Shown here in pieces: positions 17,206 to 24,801 of a stretch of DNA of 64,000 nt (the stretch's first letter is position 1; every line of letters starts with the position of its first letter). The position numbers and the translations under genes are program-made. The DNA comes from an uncultured Collinsella sp. GTDB lineage: Bacteria > Actinomycetota > Coriobacteriia > Coriobacteriales > Coriobacteriaceae. The notes beneath the pieces are model-generated. The model was not told the origin of the DNA, did no database searches, and saw only the letters and a program-made list of their open reading frames with translations. The stretch lies in assembly GCA_938005465.1 (NCBI GenBank), contig CALLNU010000021.1, positions 62,001-126,000 of the forward strand. Direction: 5' to 3'.

Positions 17206-18096
17206 TTACTGAAGCGCCTGTGCGCCCAGGGCAAGGCAACCCATGATGCCCTGCTTGCCCTCGAGGCTGTTGTTGACAATGTAGGTATCGATGTCGTTGA
17301 CCTCGGGCGTGACGATATAGCCGTTGAGCATTTCGGCACATTTCTTGCGTGCGAGCGGCACGATGGGGGTGTGGTCGGCCACGCCGCCGCCGATGATGAT
17401 CTTTTGCGGCGCGTAGCACAGCGTGTAGGTCATGAGCGCCTGTGCCAGATAGCCGGCGAGCAGGTCCATGGCCTCCGGGTCATCGGCCATGTCTCCGGCG
17501 CTCTTGCCATCCCAGCGCTTTTTAACGCCGGGGCCGGCGATGAGGCCCTCGAGACAGTTGTCGTGGAAGGGGCAGGCGCTGTGCTCGCCAATGGTGTCGC
17601 GCGGGTCGCGCGTGACCAGGATGTGGCCGGCCTCGGGATGCATCATGCCGTGCACGAGCTTACCGCCCGAGAGCACGCCGGCGCCCACGCCGGTGCCGAT
17701 GGTCAGGTAGACCACGTCGGTGAGGCCCTTGGCGCAACCAAACGTGACCTCGCCCAGGCAGGCGACGTTGACGTCGGTATCGTAGCCGCAGGGGATATTG
17801 AGCTCGTTTTGGATAGTGCCCAGCAGGTCAAAGTAGCGCCATGCCGTTTTGGGCGTCTCCAGGATCTTGCCGTATTGGGGCGAGGCAGGGTTGACTGCGG
17901 TGGGGCCAAAGGCGCCGATGCCCAGCGCGGCGATGCCCTTGTCGGCAAACCATGCGTTGACGGCCTCAACGGTCTCCTGCGGGGTCGTGGTCGCGATCTG
18001 CTCGCGCTCTAGGACCGTACCGTCCGCATAGCCCGTGGCGCAGACCATCTTGGTGCCACCGGCCTCGAGCGCTCCGATAAGCTGCTGCTCTGCCAT
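17206..18096 (-). CDS. ROK-family sugar kinase, probably fructokinase
   Basis: 296 residues. The N-terminal phosphate-binding A-L-E-A-G-G-T-K-M-V-C and the central I-G-T-G-V-G-A-G motif mark the ROK fold. The Zn-binding region has H-P-E-A-G-H and C-P-F-H-D-N-C-L-E-G. E-A-G-G-T-K together with H-P-E-x-G-H is typical of the fructokinase (ScrK/GmuE-like) branch, so phosphorylation of fructose is the best guess, with other hexoses possible. GAGAGGAA lies before the ATG. No sugar transporter is adjacent. Confidence 0.85.
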   Translation of the reverse strand: MAEQQLIGALEAGGTKMVCATGYADGTVLEREQIATTTPQETVEAVNAWFADKGIAALGIGAFGPTAVNPASPQYGKILETPKTAWRYFDLLGTIQNELNIPCGYDTDVNVACLGEVTFGCAKGLTDVVYLTIGTGVGAGVLSGGKLVHGMMHPEAGHILVTRDPRDTIGEHSACPFHDNCLEGLIAGPGVKKRWDGKSAGDMADDPEAMDLLAGYLAQALMTYTLCYAPQKIIIGGGVADHTPIVPLARKKCAEMLNGYIVTPEVNDIDTYIVNNSLEGKQGIMGCLALGAQALQ

Positions 18097-18237
18097 AGTA
18101 TTCCTCTCTCTGGGACGAGTTGCTCCGTGACTAAAGTATAGAGCTCTAAACTATTTAAGAAAGCGCTATAGAAAGAAGCCTCGCAACGCGGCGGGCGGTG
18201 CGGGGCTTCTTTGGTTGCTTTAGTTGCCGGGCCGTCC

Positions 18238-19419
18238 TTACCCGCGCGGCTTGATTTTATCACGTAGCGACTTGAGGTTCTCCAGCGCCGCGTTAAGCGT
18301 CTCGTCTCGCTTGGCAAAGTGGAAACGAATCAGATGGTTGACGGGCTCGCGGAAGAAGCTCGAGCCGGGCACGGCGCCCACGCCCACCTTAGACGCGAGG
18401 TCCTCGCAGAATTCGAGGTCGCTGTCATAGCCAAACTCAGAGATGTCCATCATGACGTAGTAGGCGCCCTGCGGCACGTTGTGCGTGAGGCCGATGCTGC
18501 CGAGTCCCTGACAGAACAGGTCGCGCTTGGCGGTGTAGAGGTCGAGGACCTCCTGGTAATAGCTGTCGTCGAAGTTGAGGGCGGTGACGACAGCTTCCTG
18601 CAGGGGAGCGGCGGCACCCACGGTGAGGAAGTCGTGGACCTTCTTGATGCGCTCGGTGATCTGGGCCGGGGCAATGGTGTAGCCCAGACGCCAGCCGGTG
18701 ATGGAGTACGTTTTGGACAGCGAGCTGCAGCTGATGGTTCGCTCGAACATGCCGGGCAGCGTGGCCATATAGACGTGCTCGTGGGGCGCGTAGACGATGT
18801 GCTCGTACACCTCGTCGGTGATGCAGTAGGTGTCGTACTTTTTGCAGAGGTCGGCGATAAAGGTGAGCTCCTCGCGCGTAAAGACCTTGCCGCAAGGGTT
18901 GGAAGGGTTGCACAGGACGATGGCCTTGGGGTCGTTGTCGCGGAAGGCCGCCTCGAGTGTCTCGCGGTCAAAGTCGAATGTGGGCGGGTTGAGCGGCACG
19001 TAGATAGGCTCGGCACCCGAAAGGATCGTGTCGGCGCCGTAGTTCTCGTAGAACGGCGAGAAGATGACGACCTTGTCTCCGGGGTTCGTAACCGTCATCA
19101 TGGCGGCCATCATGGCCTCGGTGGAGCCGCAGGTGACTACGATATTCTCGTTGGGGTTTACCGACATGCCCATAAAATGCTCCTGCTTGGCGGCAAGCGC
19201 CTCACGCATGGCCTGGGAGCCCCAGGTGATGGAGTACTGGTGGTAAAGCGGCTTGGGGTCGGTGGCGATGGTGCTGAGGCTATCGAGCAGCTGCGCTGGG
19301 GGATCGAAGTCAGGGAAGCCCTGCGAGAGATTGACAGCGCCGTACTTATTGGAGATGCGTGTCATGCGGCGGATGACCGAATCGGTAAACGTTGCCGTGC
19401 GGTTGGAGAGTTCTTTCAT
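18238..19419 (-). CDS. Class I/II pyridoxal-phosphate aminotransferase
   Basis: 393 residues. The PLP lysine lies in S-C-S-S-L-S-K-T-Y-S-I-T-G-W-R, and N-P-S-N-P-C-G-K, D-E-V-Y-E and the C-terminal R-F-H-F-A-K complete the fold-type I pattern. N-L-S-Q-G-F-P-D-F near residue 33 fits the kynurenine/methionine aminotransferase (YbdL-like) group, so transamination of an aromatic or sulphur amino acid is plausible, but the substrate is not fixed. The start at 19419 has AAAGGA upstream; an in-frame ATG at 19437 is less likely. It appears monocistronic. Confidence 0.88.
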   Translation of the reverse strand: MKELSNRTATFTDSVIRRMTRISNKYGAVNLSQGFPDFDPPAQLLDSLSTIATDPKPLYHQYSITWGSQAMREALAAKQEHFMGMSVNPNENIVVTCGSTEAMMAAMMTVTNPGDKVVIFSPFYENYGADTILSGAEPIYVPLNPPTFDFDRETLEAAFRDNDPKAIVLCNPSNPCGKVFTREELTFIADLCKKYDTYCITDEVYEHIVYAPHEHVYMATLPGMFERTISCSSLSKTYSITGWRLGYTIAPAQITERIKKVHDFLTVGAAAPLQEAVVTALNFDDSYYQEVLDLYTAKRDLFCQGLGSIGLTHNVPQGAYYVMMDISEFGYDSDLEFCEDLASKVGVGAVPGSSFFREPVNHLIRFHFAKRDETLNAALENLKSLRDKIKPRG

Positions 19420-19529
19420 GACGGTCCTTTCGAGCATTTGCAGTGGGGCAAGTTTACTCCTATGAAACCGGTGGGATTTGCTCGAAATGGTCTCGAAAGA
19501 CTCTTTTCAAAATTCTTGAAAATTGGGGC

Positions 19530-19558
19530 TTGCATCGCGTGGCGTTCCTTGCAATAAT
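19530..19558 (+). promoter_or_regulatory. Promoter of the tRNA-His/tRNA-Lys pair
   Basis: TTGCAT (19530-19535), a 17-bp spacer, AATAAT (19553-19558), 27 bases before tRNA-His. Confidence 0.6.
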
Positions 19559-19584
19559 AGTCGAGCGCGAAGCGCACAGGACAC

Positions 19585-19662
19585 GGTGGGTGTAGCTCAG
19601 TTGGCTAGAGCGACGGGTTGTGGTCCCGTAGGTCGAGGGTTCGAGTCCCTTTACCCACCCCA
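19585..19662 (+). tRNA. tRNA-His (anticodon GTG)
   Basis: The cloverleaf has the extra G(-1) at 19585 facing discriminator C, as expected for tRNA-His. The anticodon loop TTGTGGT carries GTG, and CCA is encoded (19660-19662). tRNA-Lys follows after 22 bases and is probably co-transcribed. Confidence 0.95.
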
Positions 19663-19684
19663 GTTCTTACTTCGTGTTGATATC

Positions 19685-19760
19685 GGGTCGTTAGCTCAGT
19701 TGGTAGAGCAGGGGACTCTTAATCCCAAGGTCCAGGGTTCGACCCCCTGACGGCCCACCA
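19685..19760 (+). tRNA. tRNA-Lys (anticodon CTT), prophage integration site
   Basis: A complete 76-base tRNA with encoded CCA; loop CTCTTAA gives anticodon CTT. Its 3' part (19714-19759) is the attL core, so phage insertion rebuilt an intact gene on this side. The terminator at 19771 and the downstream bases are therefore phage DNA, and the original host downstream sequence is now at 59,415. Confidence 0.96.
19714..19759. repeat. attL core, 46 bp
   Basis: Identical to 59,369-59,414. It covers the anticodon loop through most of the acceptor 3' end of tRNA-Lys. Confidence 0.95.
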
Positions 19761-19770
19761 AAGAACACGC

Positions 19771-19799
19771 AGGTCAGCGCTTCGGCGCTGACCTTTTTT
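19771..19799 (+). terminator. Terminator after tRNA-Lys (phage-supplied)
   Basis: AGGTCAGCGC and GCGCTGACCT arms around TTCG, then T-run. It lies inside the prophage. Confidence 0.85.
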
Positions 19800-19846
19800 G
19801 TTTGCCGAGACCTCAAATCATAACCGTCCGTTACCGTTCGTGTTTT

Positions 19847-19880
19847 ACGCCCCCTGCCGTTTATGCGCGGCAGGGGGCGT
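19847..19880 (+). terminator. Second hairpin between attL and the integrase gene
   Basis: Perfect 13-bp arms, ACGCCCCCTGCCG (19847-19859) and complement (19868-19880); a T-rich tail follows on the plus strand only, so it mainly blocks transcription towards the integrase gene. Confidence 0.6.
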
Positions 19881-19919
19881 TTTATGCATTTAGCAGGTAG
19901 TGGACCTAGAAAATGCAAT

Positions 19920-21158
19920 TTAGAGCGTTTCGGCATCCAGACCGGTGCCATTAAAACTGCCGTCAGCGCCGCCGCCCTCGACAATCTGCAGGGCGCGGCC
20001 GACCTGCCTGGCGGCCTTCTCGCGCTCCGCGAGGCCCGGTTTGATGTAATGGCGGTAATCTGTCCCCAGGTCCGTATGTCCGTGTAGGTCCATGATGCTC
20101 AGGGGGTCGACCTCGGTCGCCGCCATGATGGTCTCGGACGTGTGGCGCAGGGCCTTAGGAGGGATATACCGCAGGTCATGGCGCACGCACATGCGCCGCC
20201 ACGCCCGCACGAGGTTGTCGCCGCGCATGTTCACGATGCGCTGGCCGCTCCATTCGCGCACCTGCTCCATAACCGAAGTGCCGCCCTCGACGGTTATGCT
20301 CGGGCGCAACTCGTCCATGATCTGGTGCAGGCGCTCGCGGCCTGCCAATAAAACCGGCACGGTGCGCACGGAATGGGCGTTCTTGGTCTCCTTCACGCCG
20401 TCCTCGTCCGTGTACGCGCGGCAGACCTCGATGTACTCCGACACGGTCGGCTTGCCAGTGGCGAAGTCGTAGGTCGTGGTGACCTTGAGGTCGCACGGGC
20501 GCACCGCCAGCGCCTCCTCCTTGCGCAGGCCGCTCAGGCCCAGGATGAGGTAGGCGTTCATGACCAGATCCGCGCGGTCGTCGCTGGCGGCGAGCCTGCG
20601 CAGCGCCTCGGCAGCCTCGGGGATGCTCCACGGCTCAACGGGCGCCTGCTTCGTCTTGGGCGCGATCACGCGACGGCGGAAGGGCTCCACAGTTACCCAG
20701 CCGTCGTCGAAGGCTCGGCGCATGACGGCGCGCAGGGTGGTCTTGGTCTTTGCCGGCGCGCCCGAGCGCTCGATACAGCTGCGCATCATGTCGTGGGTTA
20801 TCTCGGAGATGTCGATGCTCCCCAGGACGGGGGAGATGTAGTTGCACATCTGACCGTCGTACTCGCGCAGGCTCGCACGGGAGCGCGGCTTGCCGCGGTT
20901 GCTGGGGGAGTCGCGGAACACGCCCCAGTAGTACATGTCGAGCGTCACGCCCGCGTGCGCCGCCTGGGACACGCCCAGCTCCTGTGCGAGCTGCGCGATG
21001 GCGATATCGGCCTCGGTCTCGGTACCATGGACGGTGCGCGACACGCGCCGCACATGGCCGTCCGCGCGGAAGCCCGCCTGCACGCGGATCACCCATTTGC
21101 CGGGCGCGACCTCGCGCTTGGAGCCGAGTTTTGACCTTGAAGTATCGTTGGTTGCCAT
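19920..21158 (-). CDS. int: Prophage integrase, tyrosine recombinase
   Basis: 412 residues. It joins attP with the tRNA-Lys attB site. An N-terminal arm/AP2-like DNA-binding region is followed by a SAM-like core-binding domain (about 95-175) and the catalytic domain. Visible catalytic residues are Arg in G-L-R-K-E-E-A-L, Arg in K-A-L-R-H-T, His in D-L-H-G-H-T-D and the nucleophile Tyr in Y-R-H-Y. The first His of the usual H-x-x-R box is Lys here (P-K-A-L-R-H-T), a substitution seen in some family members. The gene lies 160 bp from attL, the normal place. The ATG at 21158 was chosen over an upstream frame extension. Confidence 0.93.
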   Translation of the reverse strand: MATNDTSRSKLGSKREVAPGKWVIRVQAGFRADGHVRRVSRTVHGTETEADIAIAQLAQELGVSQAAHAGVTLDMYYWGVFRDSPSNRGKPRSRASLREYDGQMCNYISPVLGSIDISEITHDMMRSCIERSGAPAKTKTTLRAVMRRAFDDGWVTVEPFRRRVIAPKTKQAPVEPWSIPEAAEALRRLAASDDRADLVMNAYLILGLSGLRKEEALAVRPCDLKVTTTYDFATGKPTVSEYIEVCRAYTDEDGVKETKNAHSVRTVPVLLAGRERLHQIMDELRPSITVEGGTSVMEQVREWSGQRIVNMRGDNLVRAWRRMCVRHDLRYIPPKALRHTSETIMAATEVDPLSIMDLHGHTDLGTDYRHYIKPGLAEREKAARQVGRALQIVEGGGADGSFNGTGLDAETL

Positions 21159-21197
21159 ATAATGGTCCTGCCTTTCCCTTTTGCCGGAGGGCATATG

Positions 21198-21236
21198 CCC
21201 CGTGCGGATCCGCCAAGATTGCCGCACGGGGCTTTT
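21198..21236 (+). terminator. Hairpin with T-run between int and hicB
   Basis: CCCCGTGCGG (21198-21207) pairs with CCGCACGGGG (21222-21231), then CTTTTTG. It points along the plus strand although both neighbours are minus-strand genes. Part of it recurs near 22019-22050. Confidence 0.55.
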
Positions 21237-21254
21237 TGTTTGCGTTGAGGCCGT

Positions 21255-21713
21255 CTACGCGACTGCGCGGCGCTTGGGCCTGCCCGAGCGGGGCGTGTCG
21301 GTCAGACGCGCCGCTATGCTCTCCACGGTCACGTAGGTGCGGCGGCCCTTGCGGTAGCCCGTAAGGATCCCCGAGTCGAGCATGTGGGTGATCCTGCCGG
21401 GGGAGACGGAGAGCCTGCGCGCGGCTTCGGCCGCCGAGACCGTCTCGCCCTCCACGATGTACCCCTCGTCCGTGGAGAAGGCGACCATCATGGAGAGCCC
21501 GCCGTCTGCGGGCTCGATGAACTCGGGATCAGGCACGGCAAGACCGTCCTTCACGAGCGCGGCCACGTAGGTGCTCGCCGCGTCCACGGACTGCTCGGCG
21601 GCCTCGGCAATCGTGTCGCCGCAGGTGAAGCATCCCGGCAGTGAGGGAAACTCCACGTCGTAGCCGCCGTCCTCGTCGGGTGTGAGCACCGCCTGGTAAA
21701 CGTATGTCTTCAT
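21255..21713 (-). CDS. hicB: HicB-family antitoxin with C-terminal helix-turn-helix
   Basis: 152 residues. Residues 1-60 are a HicB partial RNase H fold (D-G-G-Y-D-V-E-F-P-S-L-P-G-C-F-T-C-G-D-T). Residues 90-140 form a helix-turn-helix (S-A-A-E-A-A-R-R-L-S-V-S-P-G-R-I-T) that would bind the operator upstream of hicA. HicB blocks the HicA mRNA interferase and represses its own operon. The gene follows hicA by 26 bp on the minus strand. In a prophage such a pair stabilises the lysogen or acts against other phages; this role is inferred. Confidence 0.88.
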   Translation of the reverse strand: MKTYVYQAVLTPDEDGGYDVEFPSLPGCFTCGDTIAEAAEQSVDAASTYVAALVKDGLAVPDPEFIEPADGGLSMMVAFSTDEGYIVEGETVSAAEAARRLSVSPGRITHMLDSGILTGYRKGRRTYVTVESIAARLTDTPRSGRPKRRAVA

Positions 21714-21739
21714 ATCTTTCGACCCCCAAGGGGGCGGGG

Positions 21740-21928
21740 CTAGAGCCACCCCGCCGTCTTAGCTATTTTTCGGTACGTCCCTATCGGTATCTCCTTCTTG
21801 GAGGTGGGCACGCTGATCTGGACCCCGTCCTTTCGCGCGACCACATGGCTGCCCTTGCCGGTGTAGAGCGTCCAACCCTCCTTCTTGAACCGCTTGAGCA
21901 CCTGCGCGGGCTCCTGCTCCTTGGGCAT
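21740..21928 (-). CDS. hicA: HicA-family mRNA interferase toxin
   Basis: 62 residues, a normal length. The double-stranded-RNA-binding-like fold contains the catalytic His in G-K-G-S-H-V-V-A-R. The toxin cleaves mRNA and stops translation until bound by HicB. The ATG at 21928 has AAAGGAGG directly upstream. It is the first gene of the hicAB operon, and its promoter carries a palindromic operator. Confidence 0.88.
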   Translation of the reverse strand: MPKEQEPAQVLKRFKKEGWTLYTGKGSHVVARKDGVQISVPTSKKEIPIGTYRKIAKTAGWL

Positions 21929-21950
21929 CTCTCCTCCTTTCGACAATTAA

Positions 21951-21979
21951 ATTATAAACAATTGATAGTTATCAATCAA
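21951..21979 (-). promoter_or_regulatory. hicAB promoter with operator palindrome
   Basis: On the minus strand, TTGATT (21974-21979), a 17-bp spacer and TATAAT (21951-21956). The palindrome ATTGATA-GT-TATCAAT (21961-21976) fills the spacer, so HicB binding there would shut the promoter. Confidence 0.7.
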
Positions 21980-22060
21980 GTAAAATAGCAAGTATTTATA
22001 GTTTTAATGCTGCCCAAGCGGATCCGCCAAGATCGCCGCACGGGGCTTCTTTATGTCTTG

Positions 22061-22116
22061 AGTTGTCAAAGAATCTTTGACAACTTGGGCGCCCGCTTGG
22101 TTTTTCCGGAAAAACC
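22061..22116. repeat. Two perfect palindromes between hicA and the 22,182 gene
   Basis: AGTTGTCAAAG (22061-22071) and CTTTGACAACT (22075-22085) form 11-bp arms with a 3-base centre. Then GGTTTTTCCGGAAAAACC at 22099-22116 is an 18-bp uninterrupted palindrome. They could be operators or overlapping terminators; no T-run is decisive. Confidence 0.6.
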
Positions 22117-22181
22117 GAAAAACCCCGCCGTGCCGCGGGTCATAATCGTGATGAACACCATTCACGCTCCTGGAGGTACCC

Positions 22182-22472
22182 ATGGCTCGCTATAGCGTCG
22201 GCGCATACACGTACGAGGACGATTCCCCCGACACAATGATCTACGACGGGCTCACGGGCATCCCGTTGAACTTGGGGTACGAGCTCGTGTCGCAGGAGCG
22301 CGGAGACACCGTGAGGGTCGTCGCCCTGGGCGTGAAGGACGACACCGCGGGTCCCGTCCCGTTTGCGACGCTCAGGCCGTGCGCGTACTCCCTGGCATCC
22401 GAGTACGACGTGCGCGCTGTGAGGTGCCCGCAGACCGGGCAATGGGTCCTCATCGGGTACATGGGCGTCTAG
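22182..22472 (+). CDS. Hypothetical prophage protein
   Basis: 96 residues from ATG with TGGAGG upstream. It is the only plus-strand gene in the lysogeny block. No membrane segment or known motif; mixed acidic composition. It overlaps the end of the convergent gene at 22469 by four bases. Its isolation with its own upstream palindromes suggests expression in the lysogen, which is inference. Confidence 0.6.
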   Translation: MARYSVGAYTYEDDSPDTMIYDGLTGIPLNLGYELVSQERGDTVRVVALGVKDDTAGPVPFATLRPCAYSLASEYDVRAVRCPQTGQWVLIGYMGV

Positions 22473-23128
22473 AGGAAGCCCGCGATCTTCCCGCCGATAG
22501 AGAGAATGCCGGCTACTAGCTCCCCGCCCTTCTTTGCTATCTCCAATCCCTTGATCATACGGTCGGCCAGCGATGCCTGGTCGCCACGTTTTGCTGCCAA
22601 TTCCATCTGAGCGAGGCATGCGGCGAGCGTGTCTTTGTCTTCCGTAGTGAGACCCTGGTCCGCAGCAATCGTCTCCATCAAGTTGTCGACGGACGCCCTC
22701 AGGGAAGATGAGGACGTCGAGCTCGAGCTTGAGGTCGCATTGCTGTCTGCGTGCTGTTCGACGCTCACGTTTGTCCTCGCCGTCGAGGACTTCATCTTCT
22801 CAATCTCATAACTCATGCGCCTGTCATCGGCGTACAGCTTCGCTTTCGCCTGGAGCCGCCGTATGTCCTCGGCGGCATCTTTCCTCCCGTATGACGACTG
22901 CCCGCCGATCGTCGCGCGGAACATCTTCAGGCCCACGCGGACCTTGGGCACTACTGTTTCTAGCGCCGACTCGATTCTCTTGGCCTCGCTTACGAGGTTG
23001 TAGGAATCGGGGTTTGCTAGGATTTCCCCGCATTCCGCTATGAGCTCGTCAATTGCGTTGTCCATGACTTGAGTAATCCCTTCATTTGGTGGCTCGAAGC
23101 TGATCGAGGTGTTGGTTCGCCGCCCCAT
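22469..23128 (-). CDS. Hypothetical lysogeny-module protein with Ser-rich linker and Gly-rich hydrophobic tail
   Basis: 219 residues from the ATG at 23128; a start at 23065 (AAGGGA upstream) is also possible. Residues about 20-120 are helical and charged. Residues 130-145 are a Ser/Thr run. The end (about 195-219) alternates Gly with hydrophobic residues and could insert in a membrane or pack as an amphipathic helix. I know no family for it. Its place between hicAB and the repressor gene, on the repressor strand, is typical of lysogenic-conversion or superinfection-exclusion genes. Confidence 0.65.
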   Translation of the reverse strand: MGRRTNTSISFEPPNEGITQVMDNAIDELIAECGEILANPDSYNLVSEAKRIESALETVVPKVRVGLKMFRATIGGQSSYGRKDAAEDIRRLQAKAKLYADDRRMSYEIEKMKSSTARTNVSVEQHADSNATSSSSSTSSSSLRASVDNLMETIAADQGLTTEDKDTLAACLAQMELAAKRGDQASLADRMIKGLEIAKKGGELVAGILSIGGKIAGFL

Positions 23129-23176
23129 TTTCGTGGGGTTACGTAAATGGGTGAGTAGCTGGCGTTTTGGTGCCGT

Positions 23177-23566
23177 CTACGCGGACCTTACTTGATCCGC
23201 TTCCAGCCCTTCGATTTCAGGCGCTGCAGCCTGATTTTGGGACAGCTCGGCCTGGTCGCGTGCCGTCTCCAGGATCTTCGAGCGCCTCTTCTCGGTGCTC
23301 TGCCGGTAGCAGTAGAGCAGCTCTCCTTCCTCGGGGTCGAGGTTATCGGCGGCACCATCGTTGAGCCCGGGCGGCCATCCGCATAGGTCGTTAGGCGTGC
23401 ATCCGAGTACCTGAGCGCATCTGAAAGCATCCTCAAGGAGGATCGGCGTTTCGCCACGCTCCCAAGAGCCATATATGCGAGCGGTCGTGCCAACAAGTTC
23501 TGGCATCTGGTTTTGCTTTAGACCCTTGGCTTCTCTAAGGGCCCTCAATCGAAGTGAAAAGTTCAT
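23177..23566 (-). CDS. XRE-family repressor, candidate CI-like immunity regulator
   Basis: 129 residues. The N-terminal helix-turn-helix is clear (L-R-E-A-K-G-L-K-Q-N-Q-M-P-E-L-V-G-T-T, about 11-29), with R-I-Y-G-S-W-E-R-G-E-T-P. The C-terminal 60 residues are charged and probably mediate oligomerisation; there is no LexA/CI autocleavage domain, so induction must differ from lambda. AAGGAGG precedes the ATG. It is divergent from the Cro-like gene across a 145-bp region with three operators. C-T-P-N-D-L near residue 57 is shared with the Cro-like protein, which suggests common ancestry. Confidence 0.82.
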   Translation of the reverse strand: MNFSLRLRALREAKGLKQNQMPELVGTTARIYGSWERGETPILLEDAFRCAQVLGCTPNDLCGWPPGLNDGAADNLDPEEGELLYCYRQSTEKRRSKILETARDQAELSQNQAAAPEIEGLEADQVRSA

Positions 23567-23615
23567 ATTTCGTACCTCCTTAGACAGGAGTGTACCAATT
23601 AGTTAGATAAACGTA

Positions 23616-23688
23616 TACGAAATCCGTATTTTATTGTTGACAAGTACGAGATACGTAGTAATCTAATTAGCGAGATACGAAATCCGTA
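23616..23688. promoter_or_regulatory. Three operators of the immunity switch
   Basis: TACGAAATCCGTA at 23616-23628, TACGAGATACGTA at 23645-23657 and TACGAAATCCGTA at 23676-23688 share the dyad TACG-N5-CGTA and have starts 29 and 31 bp apart. The middle copy lies between the -35 and -10 of the rightward promoter; the first lies on the side of the repressor gene. Confidence 0.8.
23637..23664 (+). promoter_or_regulatory. Early rightward promoter
   Basis: TTGACA (23637-23642), a 16-bp spacer, TAATCT (23659-23664), 48 bases before the Cro-like ATG. The middle operator fills the spacer. Confidence 0.7.
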
Positions 23689-23711
23689 CTTTTCAGATTT
23701 AGGAGGTACAC

Positions 23712-23942
23712 ATGACGGACGTTAAAGAGTCTTTTGCCCATAACTTGCGCATCTTCATGGCTCACGCCGACATCAAGACCGCCGAGGAGCTTTCCGCGGC
23801 ATCGGGCGTGTCGGTCTACAGCATCCGCAACTATCTGGCGAAGGCCTCGACGCCTTCGCTCGAGAGCCTCGCGGCGTTGGGGTTGGCCCTCGGCTGCACG
23901 CCCAACGACCTGATGGGCTGGAACACGGACGAGGCCGCGTAG
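23712..23942 (+). CDS. XRE-family small regulator, Cro-like
   Basis: 76 residues, nearly all helix-turn-helix: A-E-E-L-S-A-A-S-G-V-S-V-Y-S-I-R-N-Y-L. It ends like the first half of the divergent repressor (L-G-C-T-P-N-D-L-M-G-W). Perfect AGGAGG upstream. It is the first gene of the early operon and probably competes for the same operators. Confidence 0.8.
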   Translation: MTDVKESFAHNLRIFMAHADIKTAEELSAASGVSVYSIRNYLAKASTPSLESLAALGLALGCTPNDLMGWNTDEAA

Positions 23943-24392
23943 GGATGGGGGAAGAGATGGAAAGTCGTGAGAGAGATGCGGGGCCCCGGCGGTTCCGGTC
24001 TCGGGGGCGGTTCGGTGCGCAACCCTCGCCGCCTCCCTAGCCCGGGTCGTTATCCGCCGTCCTGCACGGTCTGCAGACCAGCTCCCGCCCGGATTTCCCC
24101 GTGCCTGCCCTATATCCCATTTATGACTGCCAATCGGGAGAGGGACTGGAGAGCTTCGGCGGGACTTTCGGTAGCCCGCGGTCTGGCTGCCTCGCCGCGC
24201 GTCGTTGCGCCGACGCCTTCGGCTCGGGCTTTTCCGGCTTCCGTATGCCGGGCGGGGCCCTACTTTACGGCGGCCCGCGTCCTCAAAACTGCCTTCAAGG
24301 AGATGGCTCCCTTCCGTCGGTTGACAGGACGCTTGGATTGTACCGCCGTGAGCGGCGGATTGAAAGCGACTACAGGAAAGAGGTTACGGGCT
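23943..24392 (+). other. 450-bp stretch without a convincing gene
   Basis: Open frames here lack start signals and have the mixed composition of non-coding DNA. The region reads like a long leader between the Cro-like gene and the next regulator. TTGACA occurs at about 24322 without a good -10. Possible roles are antitermination or a small RNA; none is shown. Confidence 0.4.
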
Positions 24393-24593
24393 ATGGCGAC
24401 ACGAAACGCGATTGCACGGCTGCGCAGGGAGGCCGGTCTCTCCCAGTACCGGCTCGCCGTCATGGTCGGCGTGACCGAGAAGACGGTCTGGAACTGGGAG
24501 CGCCGGGGGATAGCCGACGCGAAGTACGGGGCGGCCAAGCGGCTCGCGAGGGCGCTGGGCGTGCCCATGGAGGACCTGGAGGAAGAGGAATGA
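24393..24593 (+). CDS. Small XRE-family helix-turn-helix protein
   Basis: 66 residues: L-R-R-E-A-G-L-S-Q-Y-R-L-A-V-M-V-G-V-T with K-T-V-W-N-W-E-R is a textbook HTH_3 fold and little else. GGAAAGAGG lies upstream. The stop overlaps the ATG of the next gene (ATGA). It is likely a second early regulator. Confidence 0.78.
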   Translation: MATRNAIARLRREAGLSQYRLAVMVGVTEKTVWNWERRGIADAKYGAAKRLARALGVPMEDLEEEE

Positions 24594-24754
24594 CGGGCTC
24601 GCGAATGACCCGGGCGCTGCTCGCCTCGGCCGTCGTGATGGACGCCGCGGGGTGGGCATGCACCGCGCAGGGGGCCTACGGCCTGGCGCGGGGCTGCTTC
24701 GCCGCCGCGCTGCCGTTCATCGCAGCGTGGGTGGTCGGGTCGCTCCGCGACTGA
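24590..24754 (+). CDS. Small membrane protein
   Basis: 54 residues with two hydrophobic segments (about 7-22 and 31-50). It is translationally coupled to the HTH gene by a 4-base overlap. No family recognised. Confidence 0.55.
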   Translation: MTGSRMTRALLASAVVMDAAGWACTAQGAYGLARGCFAAALPFIAAWVVGSLRD

Positions 24755-24801
24755 CGGCGGGCCCGCCACCGTCTCTTCGATTCCCTTCCAAGGAGGTTCC
24801 C

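Noticed and set aside
23967..24593. One long gene ending in the small HTH protein
   Set aside because: The upstream 140 residues are low-complexity with no start signal; the HTH has its own ATG and ribosome site at 24393.
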